Counted from the first letter of the stretch, positions 25,124-33,853 are shown. The stretch is DNA of 64,000 bases from Microbacterium aerolatum (GCF_007988825.1 NZ_BJUW01000003.1:264431-328430); one strand, 5' to 3'. Notes: a model not told the origin generated them from the letters alone. Made by a program: numbers and translations.

Positions 25124-26058
25124 CAGCGCACTCCCTCGGCGGCCTCCGCGAGCTGCTCGACGATCTCGGGGGTGAGGGTCAGCTCGAACACGTCGGCAAC
25201 GACCTGCGACCAGCCGTGGATGAAGTAGCGCCAGCCGTCCACGACATGCAGCCCGCGTTCGGCCTCCTTCGCGCGTGCCTGGCGCAGGAACTCCAGCGAT
25301 CCGCGGTAGTTGAACTCCCACGCGTACGCGCCCTGGGGGAAGACGACGTCATCCGGCAACGGGGATCCGGGGCGGTCCTTCCCGAGGCCGGTGGCGTTGA
25401 CGATGAGCGAGCCGGCCGGTGCCGCGGCGACCAGAGCGGCGGCGTCTTCGACCGAGTCGGTGCGGACGTACTCGATGAGCCCGTCGCGCGTGCCGTGCTG
25501 GCGGTGCACCTCACGCAGGTGCTCGAGCTTGGCGTCGTCGCGTGCTGTCACGGTCACCTTCGCGGGAGCGTCGGCGCGCTCGGCGAGGGCCCAGCTGAGC
25601 GCGGTGCCGGAACCGCCGGCACCGAGGATGACGACCTCTGCGCCGGTGGTCGCGAAGTGATCGGCCGGCAAGAAGTCGTTCAGAGCGAGGTCAACGGTGA
25701 TGGGGTCCTTCGCGCGACCGGAGAGAAGCGTGCCGCGCTTGGCGATGCTCGAGATCTCCGAGCACGACACCGCGAACGGGTCGAGTTCCTCGAACAGGTC
25801 GGATGCCGCGGCGTAGACGTTCATCTTGTGCGTGGTGACGAGAGCTCCGCGATGGTGTGGATCGTCGCGGATCTGCTCGACCAGCGCGCGGTACTGCTGC
25901 GGCGTCGCATCCATCGGCAGGTCGTGCCCGATCAGCGTGCGGGTCGGGAGCCCGAGGATGTCGGCCCACCGCGGGAACACCTTCATGATCGACGACGACC
26001 CGGTCGTGACGCCGACGAAGCCCATGTAGTCGGAAGCGGGGGTGGAGTCGCTGGTCAT
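25123..26058 (-). CDS. Shikimate dehydrogenase-like oxidoreductase of a sugar locus
   Basis: A 311-residue protein with the shikimate dehydrogenase fold. The catalytic lysine is in VTTHKMNVY, an aspartate follows in ALNDFLPA, and the NAD(P) loop is GAGGSGTALSWAL. The usual SxSP substrate serines near the N-terminus are changed (GSSSIMKVFPRW), and the C-terminal motif is GWRYFIHGWSQVV rather than the normal QGxxxF type. The substrate is therefore probably not shikimate or quinate but another polyhydroxylated compound. It is coupled to the phosphotriesterase-family gene and follows a D-2-hydroxyacid dehydrogenase gene by 40 bases. Confidence 0.8.
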   Translation of the reverse strand: MTSDSTPASDYMGFVGVTTGSSSIMKVFPRWADILGLPTRTLIGHDLPMDATPQQYRALVEQIRDDPHHRGALVTTHKMNVYAAASDLFEELDPFAVSCSEISSIAKRGTLLSGRAKDPITVDLALNDFLPADHFATTGAEVVILGAGGSGTALSWALAERADAPAKVTVTARDDAKLEHLREVHRQHGTRDGLIEYVRTDSVEDAAALVAAAPAGSLIVNATGLGKDRPGSPLPDDVVFPQGAYAWEFNYRGSLEFLRQARAKEAERGLHVVDGWRYFIHGWSQVVADVFELTLTPEIVEQLAEAAEGVR

Positions 26059-26098
26059 CGGGAGCCTTTCGTGGAGGTTCGGGTCGCGAATATCGTCG

Positions 26099-27076
26099 TC
26101 ATGATGCGGGCTTTGCGGCGTTCTCTGCGACCTGAACGCGATGAGCGGGCTCACGACCCGCGAGAACCGCCAGCACGTCTTCGAGCGAGATCGAGCCCAT
26201 GTTGTCGACGGCCTGCGTGGTCTGCGCACCAAGGTGCGGCGTCACGATGACGCGCTCGGCGAGTTCCGCGGCCAGCAGCGGACCGGCGGATGCCGCGGTG
26301 TCGCCGTCGAGGGTGTCGGCGGCGTAGCCGGCGAGGATGCGGTCGCGCAGCGCGTGCGCGACCGCCCACTCGTCGACGAGGTCGGGACGGGCGGTGTTGA
26401 CGATGATCGTGCCGGGGCGGATGCCGTCGAGCCGCTCGGCATCGACGAGCCGCTGCCCACCGGGGGCGTGCAGCGTGATGAGGTCGGCGGTGCGAAACAG
26501 CTCGTCGAGCTCCACGGGTTCGGCGCCGAGCTCGCGGACGCGCTCGGCGGGGAAGTAGGGATCGGCGGCGAGGAGGCGCGGACCGAAGCCGCTCAGACGC
26601 CTCGCGACCCCCTGGCCGATGCGCCCGAATCCGACGATGCCGACCGTGGCGGCGCCGAGCTCGCGACCGCGGCGGACGCTCCAGTCGCCGTCGCGCACGC
26701 GCCGGTCGCCGTCCGGGATGAGGCGGAGTGCGGCGAGCATGAGACCGACCGCATGGTCGGCGACGGCATCCGCGTTGGCCCCGGGGGTGTTGGTGACCGG
26801 GATGCCGCGATCGGCGGCCGCGGCCAGGTCGACGGCCTCGGTGCCCACGCCGTACCGCGCGATGATCTTCAGGTGCGGGGCGGCGTCCAGGTGTGCGGCG
26901 GTGACCGGGCCGGTGCCGGCGATCCAGGCATCCGCCTTCGCGAGCACTGGCGCGAGGTCGTGGAGTTCGTGGTGGGCCGGGCCGCGGACGATCGCGTGGC
27001 CTTCGGCTGCGGCCCGCGCCACGAGGTCGAGGTCGCCGTCCGAGAACGACCGGCTGGTGGCGAGGATGATGCCCAT
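26099..27076 (-). CDS. D-isomer-specific 2-hydroxyacid dehydrogenase
   Basis: A 325-residue NAD-dependent dehydrogenase. The Rossmann motif is VGIVGFGRIGQGVARRL, the catalytic arginine is in NTARPDLVDE, and the histidine is in VTPHLGAQTT. Two positions are unusual: the residue after the catalytic arginine is proline instead of glycine, and the position expected to hold the catalytic glutamate, 29 residues downstream, is aspartate (TLDGD). It would interconvert a 2-hydroxyacid and a 2-keto acid within this sugar-acid locus. I chose the ATG at 27076, with AAAGGCGATC upstream; the longer frame runs into a palindromic intergenic element. Confidence 0.83.
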   Translation of the reverse strand: MGIILATSRSFSDGDLDLVARAAAEGHAIVRGPAHHELHDLAPVLAKADAWIAGTGPVTAAHLDAAPHLKIIARYGVGTEAVDLAAAADRGIPVTNTPGANADAVADHAVGLMLAALRLIPDGDRRVRDGDWSVRRGRELGAATVGIVGFGRIGQGVARRLSGFGPRLLAADPYFPAERVRELGAEPVELDELFRTADLITLHAPGGQRLVDAERLDGIRPGTIIVNTARPDLVDEWAVAHALRDRILAGYAADTLDGDTAASAGPLLAAELAERVIVTPHLGAQTTQAVDNMGSISLEDVLAVLAGREPAHRVQVAENAAKPAS

Positions 27077-27111
27077 CAGATCGCCTTTCGAGGTGCCGGA
27101 GCGGCCGGGAC

Positions 27112-27186
27112 GCATGCACGACCCGGGAACAGGTGCACGACCGAAAGGGCGTTGCGGTCGTGCATCCGTGCCCAGGTCGTGCATCT
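27112..27186. repeat. Long imperfect inverted repeat between kinase and dehydrogenase genes
   Basis: The arms 27112-27142 and 27156-27186 match at 25 of 31 positions as reverse complements, with a 13-base loop. Each arm holds two copies of TGCACGACC (or GGTCGTGCA) exactly 19 bases apart. It lies in the 124-base gap within an otherwise tight minus-strand operon. It could attenuate transcription, protect an mRNA end, or be an interspersed repeat of a third type. Confidence 0.7.
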
Positions 27187-27200
27187 GTGTCGCGCCACGT

Positions 27201-28721
27201 TCATCGGGACACTTCCTGGGCTCCGGCCGCGAACCAGGGTGCGAGCGCGTCGTACGCGGCGGTGAAGCGGGCGTGTCGTTCGGCGTGGATGCTGTGGCGC
27301 CCGGCATCCGGAATGAACTCCGCCGTCACCTCGCTCAGCGCACGGGCGGCCGAGAAGTCGGCGAGGCCGAGGCCGACGGCACCGGTGACGGCGGCGCCGA
27401 GGCTGTTGGCCTCTTCGACGATCGTGCGCCGGCGCACCGGCACGCCCCACACGTCGGCGAGGGTCTGCAGCAGCGCGTCGCTCTGCGCTCCGCCTCCGAC
27501 GGCGTCGATGCGGTCGATCGCGGCTCCCGATTCGCGGAAGGCGTGGATGCTGGTGAGCAGGTTGTATCCGATGCTCTCCAGCACCGCGCGCACCAGGTGC
27601 CGGCGGGTGTGATGGCGGCCGATGCCGACGAAGGCGCCGCGGGCGTTCGGATCCCAGATGGGGGAGCGCTCACCGAGCAGGTAGGGCAGGAAGTAGAGGT
27701 CCTCGGTGTCGATGTCGCCGCCGGCCTCTGCGGTCAGGCGTGCGGTCTCCGGCTGTGCCGGGTCGGGGGAGAGCGCTTCGGAGATCCACTGGATCGAGGC
27801 GCCGCCGGCCTGCATGGTCGCCGTCGGCACGAACGAACCGGGAACGACGTTGTCGAAGGTGAAGGTGCGGAGGCCCGGATCGCGCAGGGGTGCGTTAGAG
27901 GCGAACGAGATCCACGATGAGGTTCCCAGGCACACATACGCGCCGTCCTCCGGCGCCACGATTCCGGAGCCGACCGCGGCCATCGGCCCGTCACCGCCGC
28001 CCATCACGACGCGCACGTCCCTGTGTCGGCCCGAAGAGTCGTGCAGACCGAGCGCTGCGGCGGCGGCATCCGTGAGCGTCCCAGCGACCGTCGTCGAGTC
28101 GAGGATCTCGGGGAACAGTGCGCGGTCCAGGCGGGCCGCCGCCAGCACCTCGTCGGACCAGTCGCCGGTGCGCTGGTCATAGGCGTTCGTGCCGGAGGCG
28201 TCGGAGCGGTCGGTCGCCAGGCGTCCCGTCAGCCCGAGGACGATGTAGTCCTTCGCGACGCAGAAGCGGCGGACGCGCGCCCACACGTCCGGTTCGTTGT
28301 CGCGGACCCACATGACCTTCTCGACGGAGTAGGTCGGGTTCAGCCGGTGCCCGAGCAGCTCGTACGCGTGCTCGGCGCCCAGCGCCTGCTCGAGTTCGCG
28401 CTGCTGCGCGCCGGATCGGGTGTCGGCCCAGATGATCGCCGGTCGCACCGGTCGGCCTTCGCCGTCGAGCAGAACGGCGCCCATCATCTGGCCGCTCACG
28501 ACGAGACCCTGCACCTCGGCGGGTGCCGTGCCCGTGCGTGCGAGGAGGTCGCGGGTCGCGGTGGCGACGGCATCCCACCAGTCCTGCGGGTCCTGTTCCG
28601 CGACGCCGCCCGCGGCGAAGTGCGCGGGATATCCGACGGTCGTGGATGCCACCAGACGGCCGTCGTTGTGGTGCAGCGACGCCTTGTTGCCGGTAGTGCC
28701 GAGGTCGTGGGCGATGATCAC
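27201..28721 (-). CDS. FGGY-family carbohydrate kinase (xylulokinase-like)
   Basis: A 506-residue sugar kinase of the FGGY family. The N-terminal DLGTTGNKASL phosphate loop, the WADTRSGAQ segment, the catalytic-region GGGDGPMAAVGSG and the late DAVGGGAQSDALLQTLADV signature are all in place. It is most like xylulokinases but the family covers ribulose, erythritol and other polyols, so the substrate is open. It is the promoter-proximal gene of the minus-strand operon that continues with the dehydrogenases and the phosphotriesterase-family hydrolase. It is divergent from a cupin isomerase with two tandem operators between them. Confidence 0.87.
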   Translation of the reverse strand: MIIAHDLGTTGNKASLHHNDGRLVASTTVGYPAHFAAGGVAEQDPQDWWDAVATATRDLLARTGTAPAEVQGLVVSGQMMGAVLLDGEGRPVRPAIIWADTRSGAQQRELEQALGAEHAYELLGHRLNPTYSVEKVMWVRDNEPDVWARVRRFCVAKDYIVLGLTGRLATDRSDASGTNAYDQRTGDWSDEVLAAARLDRALFPEILDSTTVAGTLTDAAAAALGLHDSSGRHRDVRVVMGGGDGPMAAVGSGIVAPEDGAYVCLGTSSWISFASNAPLRDPGLRTFTFDNVVPGSFVPTATMQAGGASIQWISEALSPDPAQPETARLTAEAGGDIDTEDLYFLPYLLGERSPIWDPNARGAFVGIGRHHTRRHLVRAVLESIGYNLLTSIHAFRESGAAIDRIDAVGGGAQSDALLQTLADVWGVPVRRRTIVEEANSLGAAVTGAVGLGLADFSAARALSEVTAEFIPDAGRHSIHAERHARFTAAYDALAPWFAAGAQEVSR

Positions 28722-28774
28722 AGTTCGTGCCTGCTTCGATGGTTGCGGTTCCGGATCGTGCTGTTTTGGAGTAT

Positions 28775-28805
28775 ACCTGTAATTACAAGTCCTGTAGTTA
28801 CAAGT
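28775..28805. promoter_or_regulatory. Tandem GntR-like operators between kinase and cupin genes
   Basis: ACCTGTAATTACAAGT (28775-28790) and CCTGTAGTTACAAGT (28791-28805) are two back-to-back copies of the shared motif; the first core (TTGTAATTACAA-like) is the best palindrome of the set. Their centres are about 15 bases apart. They could control both the FGGY kinase operon and the cupin isomerase gene, whose GTG start is 14 bases downstream. Confidence 0.65.
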
Positions 28806-28819
28806 CGTAGGAGATCATC

Positions 28820-29422
28820 GTGACCCCAACCCCCGTCGACATCCCCACCCTGCTGGAGATCTCGCCGCAGGGAGGCATCGAGGGGCGTTCGCGCCGCTAC
28901 GAGAAGTTCCTCGGCGACATGGACGGCGTCTACCGCGACGAGCACGCCTGGCAGGATGCCGTCGGCGAACGCGGCACCGACGACCTCGTCTACTGGGTCG
29001 ACGATCACCGCTACCAGGAGGGCCCCGGCGCCCTGATCGTCGGCACGAGCACGCTGCTGCCGGGTCGCTACGGCGAGGAGTTCGCGGTCACCCGCGGGCA
29101 CCTGCACGCGGTCGCCGACCGCGCCGAGCTCTACTACTGCCTGAGCGGGCGCGGGGTGATGCTGCTGGAGACCCTGGACGGGCAGACATCCGCCATCGAG
29201 CTCACCCCGGGCCAGGCCGTCGACGTGCCCGGTCACTGGATCCATCGCAGCGTGAACGTCGGCGACGAACCCTTCGTCACCCTGTTCTGCTATGCCGCGG
29301 ATGCCGGGCAGGACTACGGCGTCATCGCTGAGGCCGGGGGCATGAAGAACCTCGTCATCGCAGACGGCGACGGTTGGGCACTCGCACCCAACCCCGACCA
29401 CACCGGTTACCGCGCGGACTGA
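28820..29422 (+). CDS. Cupin-type glucose-6-phosphate isomerase family protein
   Basis: A 200-residue cupin of the archaeal-type phosphoglucose isomerase family (PF06560 type). The metal motif is TRGHLHAVADRAELYYCLSGRG (histidines in GHLH, a glutamate in AELYY) and the late histidine is in VPGHWIHRSVN. These proteins isomerise aldose and ketose phosphates with an iron or manganese ion. The GTG start has GTAGGAG just upstream. As a neighbour of an FGGY kinase and a ketose epimerase it probably isomerises a sugar phosphate other than glucose-6-phosphate. Confidence 0.85.
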   Translation: MTPTPVDIPTLLEISPQGGIEGRSRRYEKFLGDMDGVYRDEHAWQDAVGERGTDDLVYWVDDHRYQEGPGALIVGTSTLLPGRYGEEFAVTRGHLHAVADRAELYYCLSGRGVMLLETLDGQTSAIELTPGQAVDVPGHWIHRSVNVGDEPFVTLFCYAADAGQDYGVIAEAGGMKNLVIADGDGWALAPNPDHTGYRAD

Positions 29423-29433
29423 CGACCGCAGCG

Positions 29434-29543
29434 AGACTTCGACTCCCTTCGGTCAACGACCCACCGCTGAAGTGCGGGTCGTTGAGCGAGCGAAGCGAGA
29501 CGAAACGGGCTGAGTGGAGTCGCGCAGCGACGGAGTCGAAGCC
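29434..29543. repeat. Family A repeats, one short and one full copy
   Basis: A short copy (TTCGACTCCCTTCGGTCAAC then GACCC, about 29434-29462) is followed by a full copy in the opposite orientation at 29474-29543. They lie between the convergent cupin and CGNR genes and reach almost to the CGNR stop codon. Confidence 0.8.
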
Positions 29544-29549
29544 AGGGGG

Positions 29550-30080
29550 TCAGCGCTGCCGCGCGCGGTACGCCGCGACGGCGTTGCGGTTCGTGCACGC
29601 GGTCGAGCAGTACCGGCGCGAGCGGTTGCGCGAGAGATCGAGGACGACGCCCTGACAGTCGTCGTCGGCGCATACCGTGAGGCGGCTGCCCTCGTCGGCG
29701 CGCACGATGTCGAGAAGGGCCATGGCGGTCTCGGCGAGGACGCGCTCGGGGAGCGGCCGATCATCGGCGACCGCGTGCAGGTGCCAGTCCGCGCCGTCGT
29801 GGCGCACGACGTGCGCGTCGAATCGCACGTCACTCAGTGCGTGATTGATCCCGTCGACCATCTCATCGCGTGATGCGAGCAGCATCCGGCGTAAACGCGG
29901 ACGGAGTGCTCGGAGGGCGGCCAGCTCTTCGGCGTCGCGGTCGATCCGACCCGTGTAGGGAAACGCCTCCAGGAACGCCGCGAAGTCCTCCGGCGTTTCG
30001 AGTGTGTCGGGATCCTCGGCGCTGTTCACGAGGTGGACGGCGGCGCGCATCGCCTCGACCGTGTCATCGGTGAAGATCAT
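29550..30080 (-). CDS. CGNR zinc-finger (ABATE domain) regulator
   Basis: A 176-residue protein with an N-terminal ABATE stress-type domain and a C-terminal CGNR-like zinc finger. The four cysteines are in CADDDCQG and YCSTACTNRNAVAAYR. Such proteins are predicted transcription regulators. It is divergent from an EamA-family exporter with only 38 bases between the starts, a typical regulator-transporter pair. The gap contains TGACAC and GTGTCA arms (30083-30088, 30107-30112) that may be its operator. Confidence 0.85.
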   Translation of the reverse strand: MIFTDDTVEAMRAAVHLVNSAEDPDTLETPEDFAAFLEAFPYTGRIDRDAEELAALRALRPRLRRMLLASRDEMVDGINHALSDVRFDAHVVRHDGADWHLHAVADDRPLPERVLAETAMALLDIVRADEGSRLTVCADDDCQGVVLDLSRNRSRRYCSTACTNRNAVAAYRARQR

Positions 30081-30118
30081 GTTGACACCTTACATCCGTA
30101 GGATTAGTGTCATTGCTC

Positions 30119-31111
30119 ATGAGCACTGTTGCAAATGACAGCGGCCTTCGCTCCGGGTTGCGGCTCGGGCTGCCCCTCGCGATCGCGGCAGCACTCGCAT
30201 TCGGGATGTCGGGCGCCTGGGCACGCGGACTGATCGACGCCGGCTGGACGCCCGGCGCGGCCGTCACCGTGCGCATCTGGGTGGCCGCGCTGGTGCTGCT
30301 CGTGCCGACGATTCTCGCGCTGCGCGGGCGGTGGAAGCTGCTGCGTCGCAATCTCGGGATGATCGCCGCGTACGGACTGCTCGCGGTGACGGCGACGCAG
30401 CTGTTCTACTTCCAGGCCGTCGCCGTGATGGACGTCGGACTGGCACTGCTCATCGAGTACACCGCGCCGATCGCGGTGGTGCTGTGGCTGTGGATGCGTC
30501 GCGGCGAGAAGCCGACGGGGCGCAGTATCCTGGGCGCGCTCATCGCCTTCGTCGGGCTCGTGCTGATGCTGGACGTGCTCTCGGGGCGCAGCGTCGATGT
30601 GGGCGGCATCCTCTGGGCCTTCGGTGCGATGGTGGGCGCGGCGGCCTACTTCCTACTCTCGGGCAGAAGCGATACCGGTCTGCCGCCGATCGCGCTCGCC
30701 GGGTCCGGTCTGCTGGTCGGCGCCCTCGGACTCACGGTCGCAGGTCTCGTCGGCATCCTTCCGATGACGTGGAACACGGATGACGTCACCTACCGGTTCG
30801 GAACCGTGCCGTGGTTCGTGCCGGTGCTGGCGATCGGGGTCATCGCGACGGCCCTCGCATACGTGCTCGGGATCGCGTCGACGCGGCTGCTCGGCTCGCG
30901 ACTGGCATCGTTCATCGCGCTCGCCGAGGTCGTCGCGGCGCTGTTGTTCGGGTGGCTGCTGCTCGGCCAGCTGCCGAACCTCCTCCAGGGTGTCGGCGCT
31001 GCTCTGGTGCTGGCCGGAGTCGTGGTCGTGAAGCTCGGCGAGCCCGCGGCATCCGGGTCGGGAGATCCCGCACTCGCGGTACCCGCCGAGGAGCTCGCCG
31101 AACCCTCTTGA
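30119..31111 (+). CDS. EamA/RhaT (DMT superfamily) exporter
   Basis: A 330-residue protein with ten transmembrane helices in two EamA repeats (about 15-145 and 160-300). The first repeat begins AALAFGMSGAWARGLIDAGW, and the second ends FGWLLLGQLPNLLQGVGAALVLAGVVVV, a characteristic EamA end. These permeases usually export amino acids or metabolites. I prefer the ATG at 30119; a GTG at 30107 lies inside the possible operator. Control by the divergent CGNR protein is inferred. Confidence 0.87.
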   Translation: MSTVANDSGLRSGLRLGLPLAIAAALAFGMSGAWARGLIDAGWTPGAAVTVRIWVAALVLLVPTILALRGRWKLLRRNLGMIAAYGLLAVTATQLFYFQAVAVMDVGLALLIEYTAPIAVVLWLWMRRGEKPTGRSILGALIAFVGLVLMLDVLSGRSVDVGGILWAFGAMVGAAAYFLLSGRSDTGLPPIALAGSGLLVGALGLTVAGLVGILPMTWNTDDVTYRFGTVPWFVPVLAIGVIATALAYVLGIASTRLLGSRLASFIALAEVVAALLFGWLLLGQLPNLLQGVGAALVLAGVVVVKLGEPAASGSGDPALAVPAEELAEPS

Positions 31112-31188
31112 TCGCCGTCGCGTCCGGGCGGAGACTGGCCCTGCCGGCGTCCGCAGGGTGCCGGCTCGCTTGCACGAGAGGAACCGAA

Positions 31189-31560
31189 ATGGCACACGGC
31201 GACATCACGCACATCGACATCCCGGTGAGTGATCTGGAGCGCGCGCAGACGTTCTACTCCGGACTGTTCGGCTGGCAGATCGCAGAGATGCCCGGCTACG
31301 AGGGCTACCCGATGTGGCAGGCCCCGAACAAGATCAGCGGCGGTGGACTCGCGCCGCGCAGCGACGACTTCAGTCAGCCGCGCTCCTACGTCGAAGTCGA
31401 CTCGATCGACGACACGGTGGCGAAGGCTCTGGATGCCGGCGCGACGCTGCTGATGGAGAAGCAGCCGATCAGCGAGAGCAGCTGGTGGGCCGTGATCAGC
31501 GACCCCGACGGCAACTCCATCGGGCTGTACGAGAGCGAGACCCACGGGGATGAGGGGTGA
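31189..31560 (+). CDS. VOC (glyoxalase-fold) family protein
   Basis: A 123-residue single-unit VOC protein with two beta-alpha-beta-beta-beta modules. It starts GDITHIDIPVSDLERAQTFYSGLFGW and ends AVISDPDGNSIGLYES, which carry the usual metal-side His and Glu positions. The family includes glyoxalases, dioxygenases and resistance proteins; nothing here fixes the role. The start at 31189 has GAGAGGA upstream. It lies between the exporter and the methylcitrate operon but has no clear link to either. Confidence 0.83.
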   Translation: MAHGDITHIDIPVSDLERAQTFYSGLFGWQIAEMPGYEGYPMWQAPNKISGGGLAPRSDDFSQPRSYVEVDSIDDTVAKALDAGATLLMEKQPISESSWWAVISDPDGNSIGLYESETHGDEG

Positions 31561-31583
31561 CTTCGACTCCCACGCATGGGACC

Positions 31584-31648
31584 TTGTATACGATCGCCCG
31601 GGCCTGACGCGCAGCGACTCACAATCTCGGGATTTATGTATACACTGA
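31584..31648. promoter_or_regulatory. TGTATAC-type operators upstream of the methylcitrate operon
   Basis: TTGTATACGA (31584-31593) and TATGTATACACTG (31636-31648) flank about 42 bases just upstream of the GTG start at 31653. FCD-type GntR regulators commonly bind such TGTATACA palindromes, so autoregulation by the first gene of the operon is likely. A matching site lies at 46907-46919. Confidence 0.6.
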
Positions 31649-31652
31649 GGCT

Positions 31653-32339
31653 GTGAGCACCACCGTCGAGCGCACCAGAGCCAGTGATCGCGCCTACGCG
31701 ACCCTGCTGGAGGAGATCCAGTCCGGCGCGCTCGCGCCCGGGACTGTTCTCGCGGAGGTCGAGCAGGCAGCCCGCCTCGGCGTCAGCCGCACCCCGCTCC
31801 GCGAAGCGCTCCAGCAACTCAGCGCCGACGGGCTCGTCGAGCAGCAGTCCCCGAGGGTCACGGTCGTCACCGACATCGACGCCGACGATATCCGTTCCCT
31901 GTTCGAGATCCGCCGTGCCCTGGAGGAGTCCGCCGCCCGTCTGGCCGCAGAACGCGGCGATGCCGAGCTGTTCGCGGCTCTGGCCGGCGAGTTCGCGGCA
32001 GCCGCGGCATCCCTTGACGCGACCACGGGACGGGACGACTACTACGCGCTCATCGCCCGCTTCGATGCGGCCGTCGACGCGGCGGTCGACAACGACTACA
32101 TCGCCGCCGCCCTGCGGACGGTGCGCACGCACCTGGTGCGCGTGCGGCGCATGGCCAGGGACAAGCCCGAGCGGCTGGCGGCATCGGTCGCCGAGCATCG
32201 GCTCATCGCCGAGGCGCTCGCCGAACGCGACGGCGACCTGGCCGCGCACGCCACGCACGTGCACCTGCGCAATGCGCTCACGAGCATTCTCGACAGCATC
32301 CAGAACCCCGACCACACTTCGAACAGAGGGCAGTCATGA
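31653..32339 (+). CDS. GntR-family (FCD) regulator of the methylcitrate operon
   Basis: A 228-residue regulator. The N-terminal GntR helix-turn-helix reads [21 protein letters not shown], and the C-terminal FCD helices carry [16 protein letters not shown] with the conserved His. It starts with GTG and its stop overlaps the prpD start by four bases (ATGA), so it is co-transcribed with prpD, prpB, prpC and a thiolase. It likely responds to a propionyl-CoA-derived metabolite such as 2-methylcitrate. Confidence 0.9.
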   Translation: MSTTVERTRASDRAYATLLEEIQSGALAPGTVLAEVEQAARLGVSRTPLREALQQLSADGLVEQQSPRVTVVTDIDADDIRSLFEIRRALEESAARLAAERGDAELFAALAGEFAAAAASLDATTGRDDYYALIARFDAAVDAAVDNDYIAAALRTVRTHLVRVRRMARDKPERLAASVAEHRLIAEALAERDGDLAAHATHVHLRNALTSILDSIQNPDHTSNRGQS

Positions 32340-33853
32340 CCGTCAACCACCACGTCCGCGTCTACAAGAGCGAAGAGGATCTGCCTCGCGAGGAGCAGCT
32401 GGCCTGGAAGATCGCCGAGGTCGCGACCGACGCGGTCGAGGTCGAGCAGGACGTCGTCGACATGATCATCAATCGCATCATCGACAACGCGTCGGTGGCA
32501 GCGGCATCCCTCACCCGAGGCCCGATCATCGCGGCCCGCGACCAGGCGTTCAGCCACCCGGTCTCCACCGGCGGGAAGGGTGCGACCGTGTTCGGCGCTC
32601 CGCTCGACAAGCGCACCAGCCCCGAGTGGGCGGCGTGGGCGAACGGCGTCGCCGTCCGTGAGCTCGACTATCACGACACGTTCCTCGCCGCCGAGTACTC
32701 GCACCCCGGCGACAACATCCCGCCGATCCTCGCGGTCGCCCAGCACGTCGGAGCCGACGGACGCGCACTCGTGCGGGGCCTGGCCACCGGGTACGAGATC
32801 CAGGTGGACCTCGTGAAGGCGATCTGCCTGCACAAGCACAAGATCGACCACGTCGCCCACCTCGGACCGTCGGCCGCCGCAGGAATCGGCACCCTGCTGG
32901 GGCTGCCGACCGAGACGATCTATCAGGCTGTCGGTCAGGCGCTGCACACCACCACCGCCACTCGCCAGAGCCGCAAGGGCGAGATCTCGACCTGGAAGGC
33001 GCACGCCCCGGCCTTCGCAGGCAAGATGGCCGTCGAGGCCGTCGACCGCGCGATGCGCGGCCAGACGAGCCCGTCGCCCATCTACGAAGGCGAGGACGGC
33101 GTCATCGCCTGGATGCTGGACGGCAAGGATGCCGCGTACGAGGTGCCGCTGCCGGCCACGGGAAAGGCCAAGCGCGCGATCCTCGACACGTACACGAAGG
33201 AGCACTCCGCCGAGTACCAGGCGCAGGCCTGGATCGACCTGGCGCGCAAGCTCCACAACGAAGGCGTCGACACGACTGCGATCGCGTCGGTGGTGCTTCA
33301 CACGAGCCACCACACGCACTACGTGATCGGCTCCGGCGCGAACGACCCGCAGAAGTACGACCCCACCGCCTCGCGCGAGACGCTCGACCACTCGATCCCG
33401 TACATCTTCACGGTCGCCCTGCAGGACGGCACGTGGCACCACGTCGACTCCTACGCTCCCGAGCGTGCGGGGCGCGCCGACACCGTCGAGCTCTGGAACA
33501 AGGTCACCACGCTCGAGGACGCAGAGTGGACGCGCCGCTACCACTCGAACGACATCGCCGAGAAGGCGTTCGGCGGACGCGTGGAGATCACATTCGCGGA
33601 CGGTTCGACGCTGGTCGACGAGATCGCCGTTGCCGATGCGCACCCGCTGGGTGCCCGCCCGTTCGCGCGCGAGAACTACATTGCGAAGTTCCGGCTGCTG
33701 GCTTCTCCTGTCCTTGACGACGAGGAGATCGAGCGGTTCCTGGAGCTCGTGCAGCGCCTGCCTGAGCTCACGGCCGCAGAGGTCGCGGAGCTGTCGATCA
33801 TCGCCAAGCCGGGAGTGGTGGCATCCGAGGCCGTCACGAAGGGACTTTTCTGA
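32336..33853 (+). CDS. prpD: 2-methylcitrate dehydratase PrpD
   Basis: A 505-residue MmgE/PrpD-family enzyme that dehydrates 2-methylcitrate to 2-methyl-cis-aconitate. The helical domain begins around [19 protein letters not shown] sequence and contains the family stretches YDTF-like [17 protein letters not shown] and [16 protein letters not shown]. Length matches other actinobacterial PrpD proteins. It is translationally coupled to the regulator upstream and to prpB downstream (TGATG). Together with prpB and prpC it completes the cycle-specific steps apart from aconitase, which is not in this window. Confidence 0.94.
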   Translation: MTVNHHVRVYKSEEDLPREEQLAWKIAEVATDAVEVEQDVVDMIINRIIDNASVAAASLTRGPIIAARDQAFSHPVSTGGKGATVFGAPLDKRTSPEWAAWANGVAVRELDYHDTFLAAEYSHPGDNIPPILAVAQHVGADGRALVRGLATGYEIQVDLVKAICLHKHKIDHVAHLGPSAAAGIGTLLGLPTETIYQAVGQALHTTTATRQSRKGEISTWKAHAPAFAGKMAVEAVDRAMRGQTSPSPIYEGEDGVIAWMLDGKDAAYEVPLPATGKAKRAILDTYTKEHSAEYQAQAWIDLARKLHNEGVDTTAIASVVLHTSHHTHYVIGSGANDPQKYDPTASRETLDHSIPYIFTVALQDGTWHHVDSYAPERAGRADTVELWNKVTTLEDAEWTRRYHSNDIAEKAFGGRVEITFADGSTLVDEIAVADAHPLGARPFARENYIAKFRLLASPVLDDEEIERFLELVQRLPELTAAEVAELSIIAKPGVVASEAVTKGLF

